A stretch of DNA of 64,000 nt from Silvimonas soli (lineage in GTDB: Bacteria > Pseudomonadota > Gammaproteobacteria > Burkholderiales > Chitinibacteraceae), in assembly GCF_030035605.1 (NCBI RefSeq), contig NZ_CP106736.1, positions 3,965,001 through 4,029,000 on the forward strand, read 5' to 3'. Both the position numbers and the translations under genes were made by a program. Positions 51,952-59,481 of this stretch are shown in pieces. Under the pieces are notes generated by a model. That model was not told the DNA's origin. It saw only the letters and a program-made list of their open reading frames with translations, and did no database searches. Within the stretch, counting starts at the first letter, position 1; every line of letters starts with the position of its first letter.

Positions 51952-53105
51952 ATTTGGCACACATTTGGCACAGAAAGCAGTGTTTCAAGCTTGTTCCGCT
52001 CTCTGCTCCGGTCCGCCATGTCGATCCACCGTGAGTAGACCTCCAACAGCATTTTCATGCTGGTGTGCCCCATCTGCCGACTGACCCACATCGGGTTTGC
52101 TCCGGCCATCAAGTTCAAAGTCGCAAACGTGTGCCGTGTCTGATACGGTTTGCGATACCTGATCCCGGTTTTCTTCATCACCTGAGTCCAGACTTTCCAG
52201 AGTACCTGCGGAAAGCTGTAGGCGATCCCGGTATTTGGATTGGTGAATACCTCCAGCCCCCTGAGATAGGATTGCTCTTTCTGGCGTTGCAGCGCCTGGA
52301 GTGCACGGCTGTTCAGTTCCACGTCCCGAATATTCCCGGTTTTTGTTCCCTTCACCTCTGAACCGACCTTTGCCCGTTTGACGCGGGCGAGGCCGAGGTT
52401 CCAGTCAATATCCTCCCAACATAAACCCATCAGTTCCGATGTCCGCATTCCCGTGAAGAAAGCAAACTCGTAGTAATTGGCATGTGCCGGTGACAATTCC
52501 TGAAACCGGGTGATGATCTGGTTTGCCTCGTCCAGCGTGAATGGATCTGGCGGCTCTTTCTGGCTTTTCACGTTCCTCAGTCGTGCGGCCGGGTTGATTT
52601 CAATCAGTCCATCGATAAAGGCCAAGTCAAACGGCTGCCGGATTACTGTTGCGGTGTTGTTCCGGCTTTTCATGCTGCCCCATTCGATGTTGCCGAGCAG
52701 GGCGGCCAGGTCGCTGTACTTGATGTCCTTGATCAGCTTTTCGCCGATCACGGGCAGTACATGGTGGTTCAATCGCTTGCGGTAATCCTCCAGCGTGGAT
52801 GTGGCCAGGTGGGAATTTCCGGACATCCATTGTTGCGATACCTCCCGAAATGTTGGGCCGCCGCTTTCCTTGGCTTGCGCCACGGCTTCCTTGCTCTCCG
52901 GAAAGAACTCAGCGTAATCAAACTGGCCGATGGCAATGCGTGTCTTTACTTCCTCCCGCAACTTCGACGCATTTTTCAGGTTGGCTGGGGTGGGCGCCAT
53001 TTGCAGCGTTTCCCACCGGCGCGAGCCTTTCCACATAAACCAGATTCTTATGCTGCTTTCGCGCGCGACAACGCCTGGGAAGCGTACCGTTGTCCCTCTA
53101 CCCAT
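51933..53105 (-). CDS. int: Tyrosine site-specific integrase
   Basis: A 390-residue phage-type recombinase. The first about 85 residues form an Arm-DNA-binding domain (IRIWFMWKGSRRWETL), followed by a SAM-like core domain (WMSGNSHLATSTLEDYRKR). The catalytic domain has Arg in FFTGMRTSELMGL, HxxR in YQTRHTFATL, the second His in RQMGHTSMKML and the nucleophile in LEVYSRW. It integrates and excises the element at tRNA-Ser. Its start overlaps the excisionase gene by 58 bases. Confidence 0.95.
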   Translation of the reverse strand: MGRGTTVRFPGVVARESSIRIWFMWKGSRRWETLQMAPTPANLKNASKLREEVKTRIAIGQFDYAEFFPESKEAVAQAKESGGPTFREVSQQWMSGNSHLATSTLEDYRKRLNHHVLPVIGEKLIKDIKYSDLAALLGNIEWGSMKSRNNTATVIRQPFDLAFIDGLIEINPAARLRNVKSQKEPPDPFTLDEANQIITRFQELSPAHANYYEFAFFTGMRTSELMGLCWEDIDWNLGLARVKRAKVGSEVKGTKTGNIRDVELNSRALQALQRQKEQSYLRGLEVFTNPNTGIAYSFPQVLWKVWTQVMKKTGIRYRKPYQTRHTFATLNLMAGANPMWVSRQMGHTSMKMLLEVYSRWIDMADRSRERNKLETLLSVPNVCQIKTAQA

Positions 53106-53284
53106 TTTTCATATCCCTCCAGGTCAATTAAAACGTGTCTGTCTGGAGCGCGCCGGTAGTGGACGCCCTCGATCCAGACCCCCTCGTGAATCTTGCTGCG
53201 AACAGCCCGATCAGTGTATCCCGTCATCGCGCAAAACTGGTCGATCTGGACATAGCGGACAGGGCGGGTGATCACTGCTTCCAT
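53048..53284 (-). CDS. xis: Excisionase-like small DNA-binding protein
   Basis: A 78-residue basic protein. YVQIDQFCAMTGYTDRAVRSKI is a winged-helix MerR/excisionase-like recognition segment, followed by WIEGVHYRRAPDRHVLIDL. Small proteins of this type beside integrases bend DNA to favour excision. The ATG at 53284 has GGAG before it. It overlaps the integrase start, so both are coupled. Confidence 0.8.
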   Translation of the reverse strand: MEAVITRPVRYVQIDQFCAMTGYTDRAVRSKIHEGVWIEGVHYRRAPDRHVLIDLEGYEKWVEGQRYASQALSRAKAA

Positions 53285-53392
53285 GCAGTTCTCCAAAAAA
53301 AGAAGCCGCTCACTTGGAGCAGCGTTTGTCGTGGAATCGAGCCAGCCGGCGCTGTCGCTGCGCGGTGGCGAATCGTTGGGGTAGGGTGCGTC

Positions 53393-53776
53393 TCATGGGC
53401 GACTGTCTGCCCCGCAGTGAGGGCAAGTCCCTTCCCACATGGCTTTTTCAGTCATAAAACGACCGCATCCCTGACATTTAAAGGTTTCACGCTTTGCAGC
53501 AGGTGCTTGGCGTTTCAGAATTATTCCGGTTCCGTAAAGTGCTTCACCTTTCGATACGTACTGCATGTCCACTGCAGGTCGCGTCCGGGCTTCGATATAG
53601 GGACAAGGCCATGGAATGTCAGTGTCTCGGAGATTGTTTTGCGCCATGGCAGCTTCTTTGGTGTATTTCTGGGCCTTGTTCAGGTCGGTGGTATATCCCT
53701 TGTTTTCAATCGCCCAGAACACCATGTCATTGCCGATGTAGGTTCTGCTGTCTTGCAGGTAAAAGAGGTCCGGCAT
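53393..53776 (-). CDS. Prophage protein with C-terminal zinc ribbon, unknown function
   Basis: A 127-residue protein. The N-terminal half (NDMVFWAIENKGYTTDLNKA, KYTKEAAMAQ) resembles short phage proteins that I cannot name. The C terminus has CQGCGRFMTEKAMW and CPHCGADSRP, two CxxC pairs that would bind zinc. Its ATG follows directly after the stop of the upstream gene, with GGAGGGG as ribosome site, so they form one unit. Confidence 0.72.
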   Translation of the reverse strand: MPDLFYLQDSRTYIGNDMVFWAIENKGYTTDLNKAQKYTKEAAMAQNNLRDTDIPWPCPYIEARTRPAVDMQYVSKGEALYGTGIILKRQAPAAKRETFKCQGCGRFMTEKAMWEGTCPHCGADSRP

Positions 53777-53992
53777 TTAATTCCCCTCCGGGCAAAAAGA
53801 AACCGCCTCGGGGGCGGTCTGTTTGATTCGATAAGCGATAATGTCGCTGGGCATGTTTCGGTGTAGCCAGTCCAGCTCGTCGAGGTGCGTGGTTGCGAAA
53901 GCGGTTTGCCCATCGCGCATCTGAAACTCGATAGCGATACCTCGGGCGACAGGGGCGAACTGGCCGCCGTGCCAGATGATCCACTCGGTCAT
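53777..53992 (-). CDS. Small prophage protein, unknown function
   Basis: A 71-residue protein starting WIIWHGGQFAPVARGIAIEF after the Met. Proteins beginning W-x-x-W-x-G-G with a following 'V..E..MRDG' are frequent in phage early operons. GGAAGAG precedes the ATG at 53992. Directly followed by the zinc-ribbon gene. A terminator lies just upstream of its start, so it may have its own promoter or be read through. Confidence 0.65.
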   Translation of the reverse strand: MTEWIIWHGGQFAPVARGIAIEFQMRDGQTAFATTHLDELDWLHRNMPSDIIAYRIKQTAPEAVSFCPEGN

Positions 53993-54013
53993 AAAGTCTC
54001 TTCCTGTTTGCAC

Positions 54014-54050
54014 AATAAAAAACGCCGCCCAGTTTCTCCTGGCGCGGCGT
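54014..54050 (-). terminator. Leftward intrinsic terminator upstream of the 71-aa gene
   Basis: ACGCCGCCCAG (54022-54032) pairs with CTGGCGCGGCGT (54039-54050) with one bulged base, followed leftward by six U residues. It may separate the integration genes from anything transcribed from the right. Confidence 0.75.
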
Positions 54051-54075
54051 GGACTTAGGTGATCTACCCAAAGGC

Positions 54076-54098
54076 TTATCCACAGATATTGTGGACAA
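54076..54098. promoter_or_regulatory. Inverted pair of DnaA boxes
   Basis: TTATCCACA at 54076-54084 matches the DnaA box consensus exactly. TGTGGACAA at 54090-54098 is TTGTCCACA on the other strand, a one-base variant. Five bases separate them. They lie in the non-coding gap between leftward integration genes and rightward cargo genes. DnaA could act there as a regulator or mark a replication-related site; no initiator gene is near. Confidence 0.55.
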
Positions 54099-54120
54099 CT
54101 TGGGCAGTATGAGACTTGGA

Positions 54121-54132
54121 GGTTAGCTAACC
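54121..54132. promoter_or_regulatory. Perfect 12-bp palindrome, probable phage-repressor site upstream of cargo genes
   Basis: GGTTAGCTAACC is a perfect palindrome 72 bases before the 74-aa cargo gene. The core GGTTAGCT recurs at 57767 in front of another plus-strand cargo gene and at 62765 in the main operator region of the element. Repressor binding is inferred. Confidence 0.5.
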
Positions 54133-54203
54133 ACTTTGCGGTGGGATAGTCCCGTGGTGTAGATTTATACAATGGGCAAAGAGCTCACGCGGAGGGCGGA
54201 AAA

Positions 54204-54428
54204 TTGAGATTTCGACAAGGACAGATGTTCAGAGGCGAAGATATCTGGGGCTGGAATTATTTGTTTAAGGTCTACGATAACGATGTTGTGAAGGTACTCG
54301 TCAAATCCCCTACGAAAATGGAAAAAAGTTACGACACGAACTACGCTGGCCTAAAAACCGCAATTGATATCAATGATTGGAAATGTTTTGAACAGATCGC
54401 TTTTGGCGATCTTGGCCTTTATTTTTAG
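54204..54428 (+). CDS. Small cargo protein, unknown function
   Basis: A 74-residue protein with GGAGGGCGG directly before a TTG start; an in-frame ATG at 54225 (MFRGED) with AAGGA four bases before it is the alternative. It contains MFRGEDIWGWNYLFKVYDN and NDWKCFEQIAFG and resembles no family I know. It is on the plus strand, unlike the phage operon, and is AT-richer. The DUF2971 gene follows at 66 bases, so the two may be a unit. Confidence 0.6.
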   Translation: MRFRQGQMFRGEDIWGWNYLFKVYDNDVVKVLVKSPTKMEKSYDTNYAGLKTAIDINDWKCFEQIAFGDLGLYF

Positions 54429-54494
54429 TCCAATGTTATTGGCTCCCCAGAGTACCAATATCGCACTTAAAACATACAGCGACAACTTTGCCCC

Positions 54495-55334
54495 ATGACT
54501 ACACTAAAAGTAGGAAATAGCCTGCAGGACAGCGACGTCCTGTGGCGGTATATAACGCTAGAAAAATTCATTGACCTTGTTGAGTCAAAGTCGCTGCATT
54601 TTTCACCATTGGACTCTTACCGCAAATCAGATCCTTTTGAAGGATATTTGCCGCAGATCGCAATGGAAGCATTTGCGCGTGTTTCCAAGCTTACCCAAGA
54701 TAAAGCACTGGCCGCCATTGATGGTCTGGGAAAACGACCCCCTCTAACTACATATCAAAAGCAGGAGATTAGTGTAACTGCCGAAGCTCATATGCAAAAA
54801 ATGAAGGCTCTGCACCAGAACATTGCAGCTTGCGTGGCGGTCAGTTGCTGGAACCGAAACGCTCACGAGTCGGAAGGTATGTGGGGCCTGTATGCCAGAA
54901 ATGGCATTGCCATCAGAACCAGCGTAAAGGCACTGAAATCAGCAATCAAGGATAGCGGAGACGGCCCAACAATCTACGCCGGAGCCGTCAAATATCTTGA
55001 CTTTGCCAATCCCAATTTGAAGGCTCCAGACTGTGTAACAGAAGACGGCCAAATGATCGGAATGCTGAAGCGTATCGCCTACGCCCACGAGAATGAAGTC
55101 CGCATGTACATTTCACCCCAGCGCTCAGGTTTAGAGCTTCGAACTCCCATTCCCATCAAAGTTCCGGTGGACGTCAATCAGCTCCTAGAGCAGATCGTGA
55201 TTTCACCATTTGCCGGGGAGGCGATTGAGCGTAGTGTCCGCGCGATCTGTCGGTGGGGTGGCGTAAATGATATCTTGATATCCAGATCTACCTTGCTGGA
55301 TAACTGCGAATACCTGTTGGATGTTTACAAATAG
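54495..55334 (+). CDS. DUF2971-domain cargo protein
   Basis: A 279-residue cytosolic protein. LWRYITLEKFIDLVESKSLH, LDSYRKSDPFEGYLP and, about 100 residues on, VSCWNRNAHESEGMWGLYA with GIAIRTSVKAL form the DUF2971 signature. The biochemical role of the domain is unknown; it is common on mobile elements and in variable loci. Plus strand, lower GC than neighbours, embedded in a leftward prophage operon, which fits an acquired cargo gene, possibly protective against other phages. Its end overlaps the facing 98-aa gene by ten bases. Confidence 0.75.
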   Translation: MTTLKVGNSLQDSDVLWRYITLEKFIDLVESKSLHFSPLDSYRKSDPFEGYLPQIAMEAFARVSKLTQDKALAAIDGLGKRPPLTTYQKQEISVTAEAHMQKMKALHQNIAACVAVSCWNRNAHESEGMWGLYARNGIAIRTSVKALKSAIKDSGDGPTIYAGAVKYLDFANPNLKAPDCVTEDGQMIGMLKRIAYAHENEVRMYISPQRSGLELRTPIPIKVPVDVNQLLEQIVISPFAGEAIERSVRAICRWGGVNDILISRSTLLDNCEYLLDVYK

Positions 55335-55621
55335 TCATCCCCCGAATCGGCTTTAGATTCACCGATGTCCATCCGCTTGTGCAGGTCCACCTGTACCCGC
55401 GAAAATGCGCTGTGGCGGAACTTGGCATGAACATCAGCCAAAGCCACTAGGTTGTGGCAGCATGTCAGTACAAAGCGGGTATCGCGGGTGATTTTCAAGT
55501 GGCTGCTCTGAATAAATAAACAAAGTTGCCAGTGGGACTTTATGCAAGTGACGACGGGTCGAATAGCCTTTTGTGTACGCGCAATATCTCTAAACCTACC
55601 CGTGTTGTTTATTGTCTTCAC
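55325..55621 (-). CDS. Small prophage protein, unknown function
   Basis: A 98-residue basic protein beginning with GTG directly after the stop of the upstream gene, with GGAGG six bases before. It contains FVLTCCHNLVALADVHAKF and FSRVQVDLHKRMDIG. No known domain recognised. The tight spacing argues that it is real and translated with the upstream 70-aa gene. Confidence 0.55.
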   Translation of the reverse strand: MKTINNTGRFRDIARTQKAIRPVVTCIKSHWQLCLFIQSSHLKITRDTRFVLTCCHNLVALADVHAKFRHSAFSRVQVDLHKRMDIGESKADSGDDYL

Positions 55622-55834
55622 TCATACCGCCTCCAATTGCTCCGGCCCGTAGTAGCCAGCGCTGACAAAATGCATCTGACCCAGGCGCTTCATCACCTCG
55701 GCCGGCGAGATGTCCACCGACACGAAGTTGACCGCCTGGAAGTTTCCGCACATGGCACCAGCGATGCCGATCTGGCCTGCGCGGTTCGGGCAGTTGGTGA
55801 CGCGCACCGGCCGCCCGGATGGAAAATTGGTCAT
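55622..55834 (-). CDS. Small prophage protein, unknown function
   Basis: A 70-residue protein starting MTNFPSGRPVRVTNCPNRAG at an ATG with GGAG eight bases upstream. It contains AGAMCGNFQAVNFVSVDISP and ends YYGPEQLEAV. No family recognised. A longer frame without ribosome site extends upstream. It precedes the 98-aa gene with no gap. Confidence 0.6.
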   Translation of the reverse strand: MTNFPSGRPVRVTNCPNRAGQIGIAGAMCGNFQAVNFVSVDISPAEVMKRLGQMHFVSAGYYGPEQLEAV

Positions 55835-55849
55835 AGGCTGCTCCAAAGA

Positions 55850-55884
55850 AATAGGCCGCTCATTGGCGGCCTTTTGCCTATTTC
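55850..55884. terminator. Nested stem-loop in the prophage
   Basis: GGCCGC and GCGGCC pair around TCATTG, inside a longer pairing of AAATAGGC with GCCTATTT. It lies between the leftward 70-aa gene and the rightward 108-aa gene. It could end leftward transcripts arriving from 56267. Confidence 0.4.
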
Positions 55885-55946
55885 GGTTACGATCAAACTT
55901 GGGATGCTGCAATTGGATGGCATCGAACAAACCTATCGAGGTTCTA

Positions 55947-56273
55947 ATGGCGGTTAAAACAGAATACATTTTTTCGACAACCAACCCGGCCAACCGGGGA
56001 AAAGTGGTTGTTGTCCGATATGCTGAATACGCCGATGTGGTAATCAGGACCGCTGGACAATCTAACGCTGGCGATTTGGACGGGTTTCGTGCGATTGGTG
56101 TTACCAACCATAGTCACAATTTTTCCAATGAAGAGCTCGCTAAAATCGCAATAACGCAAGCCATTCATGGCGGGTACTTGCAGCAAGACCCCGAGTTGCC
56201 GAGTGGATATAGTGTTCTGAATACAGAAATTTCGAGTGCTAGCGATATCTATCTGGAGCTCAGCGATCAGTAA
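55947..56273 (+). CDS. Plus-strand cargo protein, unknown function
   Basis: A 108-residue protein starting MAVKTEYIFSTTNPANRG at an ATG with CGAGG before it. It has VVVVRYAEYADVVI and SNEELAKIAITQAIHGGYLQ. No domain recognised. AT-rich and opposite in strand to the surrounding phage operon. Its last seven bases overlap the end of the facing 56-aa gene. Confidence 0.6.
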   Translation: MAVKTEYIFSTTNPANRGKVVVVRYAEYADVVIRTAGQSNAGDLDGFRAIGVTNHSHNFSNEELAKIAITQAIHGGYLQQDPELPSGYSVLNTEISSASDIYLELSDQ

Positions 56274-56437
56274 TCGGCCCTGTTGATGTCGCGCATCTCA
56301 CGCACAAACTGGTGAATGTTCCGGCGCTTCGTCGTTCGCGCCATTCGCGCTTGCCGCTTTGCCTTCACTTCGGAATCGGCATCACGCGTGGCGCGGTCGC
56401 GGATCAGCTCTGCGGCTTTGGTGGGTGGGAGTTTCAT
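56267..56437 (-). CDS. Small basic prophage protein, unknown function
   Basis: A 56-residue, strongly charged protein that starts MKLPPTKAAELIRDRATRD and has KRQARMARTTKRRNIHQF. The ATG overlaps the DUF4406 gene stop as ATGA and has GGTGG upstream, which supports it as a coupled gene. Probably nucleic-acid binding from its charge, but this is a guess. Confidence 0.6.
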   Translation of the reverse strand: MKLPPTKAAELIRDRATRDADSEVKAKRQARMARTTKRRNIHQFVREMRDINRADY

Positions 56438-56757
56438 GCGGCCACCAACAGGTCAGAGCCATCAAACTCATGCGCTGGCGCGCAGCGCAGGCCCAGTGAG
56501 GCCGCGATGTACCGTTCCAGCGAAGCGCCTCGCGAATGCTGCCAGCCAGGCAGCAGGGCAATTGCATCGCACGTCACCAGCTGCGCGATATCGGCACGCA
56601 TGCAGTCCGTCCATGCGTCGGCTGGGTCAGGGTTGATTTCGGCCGGGTTGATTGCGACGTAACCAAGCGAGCGTAGCCGAGTTGCTTCGGCGTGGAAGGC
56701 GGGAAAATTCAGATCGGCCAGCCCGGTCATGGGGCCAGCTACATAAATACGTTTCAT
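56434..56757 (-). CDS. DUF4406 protein (nucleoside deoxyribosyltransferase-like)
   Basis: A 107-residue protein. MKRIYVAGPMTGLADLNFP, LRSLGYVAINPAEI, and DCMRADIAQLVTCDAIALLP with SRGASLERYIAASLG match DUF4406, related to nucleoside 2-deoxyribosyltransferases. The IYVAGPMTG loop would bind nucleotide. Common in phage early regions; may salvage or alter nucleotides. The ATG at 56757 was chosen because the family starts exactly there. It follows the PAPS-reductase-like gene by five bases. Confidence 0.85.
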   Translation of the reverse strand: MKRIYVAGPMTGLADLNFPAFHAEATRLRSLGYVAINPAEINPDPADAWTDCMRADIAQLVTCDAIALLPGWQHSRGASLERYIAASLGLRCAPAHEFDGSDLLVAA

Positions 56758-56762
56758 TGGAT

Positions 56763-57713
56763 TTACTCGCAAAGGCCGTAAATTGAAGAGCACAGCGGGC
56801 CGTCATCCAGCACGCGGAAGGCGTCGAACTGCTTGCCGCCGCGACTGGTCTGCGCCCACTCCACAAATTTGTGGACGTTGGCCTGATCCAAGACGCTGCT
56901 GTCGTTGTCCGTGATACCAAGATTGGCGGCAGCGAAGAACGTCGAGCTGCCGCGCTTGCTGGCCTGCGAGACGATCTGCTCCCACTCGGCAATACGTGAA
57001 ATTTCTTCGGGGAACCGCTTGCTGATGGCCAGCAGCTCATCCTTGCGGCAGTTGATGCAGGGCATGCAGCCGACGCGGCCCATGCCTTGCTCGTACAGAG
57101 GGTTGTGTTCGACGCCGTGCTTGCGGTGCATGGCAAAGCACTCGTCGGCAGTCCAGCGCAGGATCGGGCGGACGTTCCAAAGCTCGCCACCGGCACCGCT
57201 CTTGCGGACGAATTCCAGTTCGGTCAGCAACGCACGGCGCGGTGATTCATCGGCACGAACACCCTGCCATGACATCACGTCGTCGCCGGCATCCAGCAGC
57301 GGGTTTTGCACCTGCTTCTGGATCGGGTTGCGCTTGAGTTCTTCCGAACAGAATGCGGCCTGGCTGGAAGGGAACCGGCCTTTCCAGATACACAGGTCGA
57401 GAAACGGATTGCCGGTCGGTTGCAGGACGGCCAGTGCGCGCTGCACCTGGTCATCTGGCACGTCCATCGCGGGCCACTTCTCCGCGACAAACTTGCGCTT
57501 GCCTTCCATCTGCCGCGAAAAATCCGCCTTTACCCAGCGAATCGGAACCCCTGTCACTTCTGATAGGTAGCGCACGTAGTCATAGGTCTGGGGGTGCTCG
57601 TTGCCGGTGTCGGCAAAGACCGCTTGCAGGTTTTCTGGCTGGCGCTCAAGAGCGAGAAGTAGCAGCGCTGTGCTGTCCTTCCCGCCCGACACGCTGATGA
57701 CGTTGTGCTCCAT
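56763..57713 (-). CDS. Phage PAPS-reductase-family protein (PP-loop ATPase)
   Basis: A 316-residue protein of the phosphoadenosine phosphosulfate reductase superfamily. The PP-loop is VISVSGGKDSTALLLLAL at about residue 5. FADTGNEHPQTYDYVRYLSE follows, then MSWQGVRADESPRRAL and a cysteine cluster GCMPCINCRKDEL near residue 220 that could hold iron-sulfur or zinc. True assimilatory reductases have a different C-terminal Cys motif. Relatives include DndC of DNA phosphorothioation and many phage proteins of unknown role. GGAG lies before the ATG. No other dnd genes are present. Confidence 0.82.
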   Translation of the reverse strand: MEHNVISVSGGKDSTALLLLALERQPENLQAVFADTGNEHPQTYDYVRYLSEVTGVPIRWVKADFSRQMEGKRKFVAEKWPAMDVPDDQVQRALAVLQPTGNPFLDLCIWKGRFPSSQAAFCSEELKRNPIQKQVQNPLLDAGDDVMSWQGVRADESPRRALLTELEFVRKSGAGGELWNVRPILRWTADECFAMHRKHGVEHNPLYEQGMGRVGCMPCINCRKDELLAISKRFPEEISRIAEWEQIVSQASKRGSSTFFAAANLGITDNDSSVLDQANVHKFVEWAQTSRGGKQFDAFRVLDDGPLCSSIYGLCE

Positions 57714-57766
57714 CTTGGCTCCAGAAATAGAAAAACCCGCCGAAGCCGGTTGTATGGGTTGATAGT

Positions 57767-57774
57767 GGTTAGCT
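57767..57774. promoter_or_regulatory. Recurrent GGTTAGCT motif upstream of the membrane cargo gene
   Basis: GTGGTTAGCTGAA here, GTGGTTAGCTAAA at 62763 and GAGGTTAGCTAAC at 54119 share the core GGTTAGCT. This copy lies 57 bases before the 202-aa membrane protein gene, in the gap between divergent genes. Confidence 0.4.
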
Positions 57775-57830
57775 GAAATGAAAAAAGCCCCGAGGCGTGA
57801 TAGATTCACAGCCAAAATGGGGGCTATTAA

Positions 57831-58439
57831 ATGAAGAAAATATGGGTTTCGCTTGATGCGATGGGAAGACTAGGGTTTTGGGCGATGCTAGTCGCGGCTT
57901 TATTGGTAGGGTTCCTGCTTGCATCATTACTGGTTAGCGGCGAAGCCTCCCAAACTATTGCTGCATGGGCGCAGTTTTTTGCCGCGTTGGTTGGTCTCTT
58001 CGCTGTCTTCGCGGTCGCTAGGTTTTCAGCGGATGAGAACAGAAAGCTCGTTATTCAGTTGCAGAACGAAAAAGAGCAGATAGCTGTAAAAAAAATCATG
58101 GCTTTTCACAATCTGATATCTCTTCAAGTTTTCTCAATCAAAACCTCCGTAAAGGGTATTGCGTCGCTATCAGCAGAGAATCGGAAAAATTGGAAGGAAA
58201 CCTTCCAAGCGTACGCAAGTGGCCTTGAAGACTTCAAATGCCCAGACATGCCAGAGGCAGATTCAGCGGTCGCCTTGGTTGGGCTTAAAAATTGTGTAAG
58301 GACATTGATTTCCAATATGGAATTTGACATTCACTTTGATTTGGTTGGAGTGCATAAAAAATTCATTGATGACTTAGAATGGTCAAGTACGCATTTGATA
58401 TATTTGAAGGATCAGTTTTCCCGTGCGATAGACGCCTGA
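57831..58439 (+). CDS. Two-helix membrane cargo protein, unknown function
   Basis: A 202-residue protein. Two hydrophobic helices (about 15-36 and 44-66, with GFWAMLVAALLVGFLLASLL and AQFFAALVGLFAVFAVARF) are followed by a cytoplasmic domain of about 135 residues with a short coiled-coil stretch (VIQLQNEKEQIAVKKIM). This two-helix plus cytoplasmic-domain plan is seen in many anti-phage effectors and in unrelated proteins. It is AT-rich and runs against the phage operon, with a GGTTAGCT motif upstream. No family recognised. Confidence 0.65.
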   Translation: MKKIWVSLDAMGRLGFWAMLVAALLVGFLLASLLVSGEASQTIAAWAQFFAALVGLFAVFAVARFSADENRKLVIQLQNEKEQIAVKKIMAFHNLISLQVFSIKTSVKGIASLSAENRKNWKETFQAYASGLEDFKCPDMPEADSAVALVGLKNCVRTLISNMEFDIHFDLVGVHKKFIDDLEWSSTHLIYLKDQFSRAIDA

Positions 58440-58503
58440 TTAGGCGGAGGGTGTTCTGCACTGAAACAGGTCCGCAGAAGCGAGTAGAGCAGGTTCAAGG
58501 GGG

Positions 58504-59439
58504 TTAGTAGCTGATCGCTACATGGCGCACTTTCTTGCAGGCGATGGCAATCACGGCCAACTTGGCATCATCGGCAGAAAGGCCTGCTGCAATGAAATCA
58601 TCAAGCGCGGCGCTGTTGATTGCACCCTTGTGCTTCTTGTCAGCCTCGCGCGCCAGGCGCTCATCTTCAATCCGCTTGGCTTCAGCTTCTTGCTTGCGCT
58701 TCTCGTCTGCAATGGCCTGCTTACGGGCGTTTTCTTCACGCTCGGCTGAATCCTTGCGTTCTTGTTCGGCTCGCTCTTCTGCATCCCGGGCGCGCTGTTC
58801 TGCCTCGGCTTTCTCGCGTTCCGCCCGTTCCTGGGCCAGTTTGGCCTCAATCTCACGGCGCTGCGCCGCTTCCTGCTCGGCTTTGGCTTTGTCTTGCTCT
58901 TCTTGCCGGGCGCGGGCCGCTGATTCTTCTGCAATCTTGCGCTCACGCTCGATGCGTTCTTCATCGGCCTTGCGCAGGGCATCGGCGCGCTGGCGGTCAA
59001 ACTCGGCATTCATCAGCAATGCAACTTCGTGATCGTGTCCGACCTTCAACGCCAAGGCCGCAGCTTCCTCGGCTGCTTTTCGCTCGGCCTCGATCCGGGA
59101 TTGCTCGGCTTCCCAATCAGTCAGTGGTTTACGCACTTCATCGCGCAGGGCGTCACAGTTACCGACAAACTCGCGCAACTCAGCCTCAACAGGCTTGACC
59201 TGCTCTTTCAGAAATTTGAGGTATTCGCGGCCCGGTTGTTCAACAGCTACTTTGCTGCGCGATACCTGCGCCGCCAGTGAAGCGATCCTGGTGCGGCCCT
59301 TGGCGGTGCTCACGTCAGGCACTTCATTAACGCTGGCTTTGATGTGGTCAAAGTAGCGATCCAGCCCCTTGCCGGTGTAAACGGCAGGCGCGTTCTTGGC
59401 ATCAATCTCAAGCGTCACTACTTCCATGGTTTCGCTCAC
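58504..59439 (-). CDS. Prophage coiled-coil protein of the recombination module
   Basis: A 311-residue protein. The N terminus (TLEIDAKNAPAVYTGKGLD, VSTAKGRTRIASLAAQVSRS) resembles DUF1351-like phage proteins found next to exonuclease, Bet and SSB genes. Residues about 110-270 are a highly charged Glu/Arg/Ala coiled coil (REIEAKLAQERAEREKAEAE). A small globular C-terminal part follows. The GTG at 59439 is used, with GGAGAG directly before; an ATG four codons on is possible. Probably a structural partner in phage recombination or replication. Confidence 0.7.
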   Translation of the reverse strand: MSETMEVVTLEIDAKNAPAVYTGKGLDRYFDHIKASVNEVPDVSTAKGRTRIASLAAQVSRSKVAVEQPGREYLKFLKEQVKPVEAELREFVGNCDALRDEVRKPLTDWEAEQSRIEAERKAAEEAAALALKVGHDHEVALLMNAEFDRQRADALRKADEERIERERKIAEESAARARQEEQDKAKAEQEAAQRREIEAKLAQERAEREKAEAEQRARDAEERAEQERKDSAEREENARKQAIADEKRKQEAEAKRIEDERLAREADKKHKGAINSAALDDFIAAGLSADDAKLAVIAIACKKVRHVAISY

Positions 59440-59481
59440 GTCTCTCTCCAATTGAAAAACCCGGCGCGGGGCCGGGTCTGG

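Noticed and set aside
56312..56662. Plus-strand frames opposite the DUF4406 gene
   Set aside because: Shadow of two coupled minus-strand genes with good starts.
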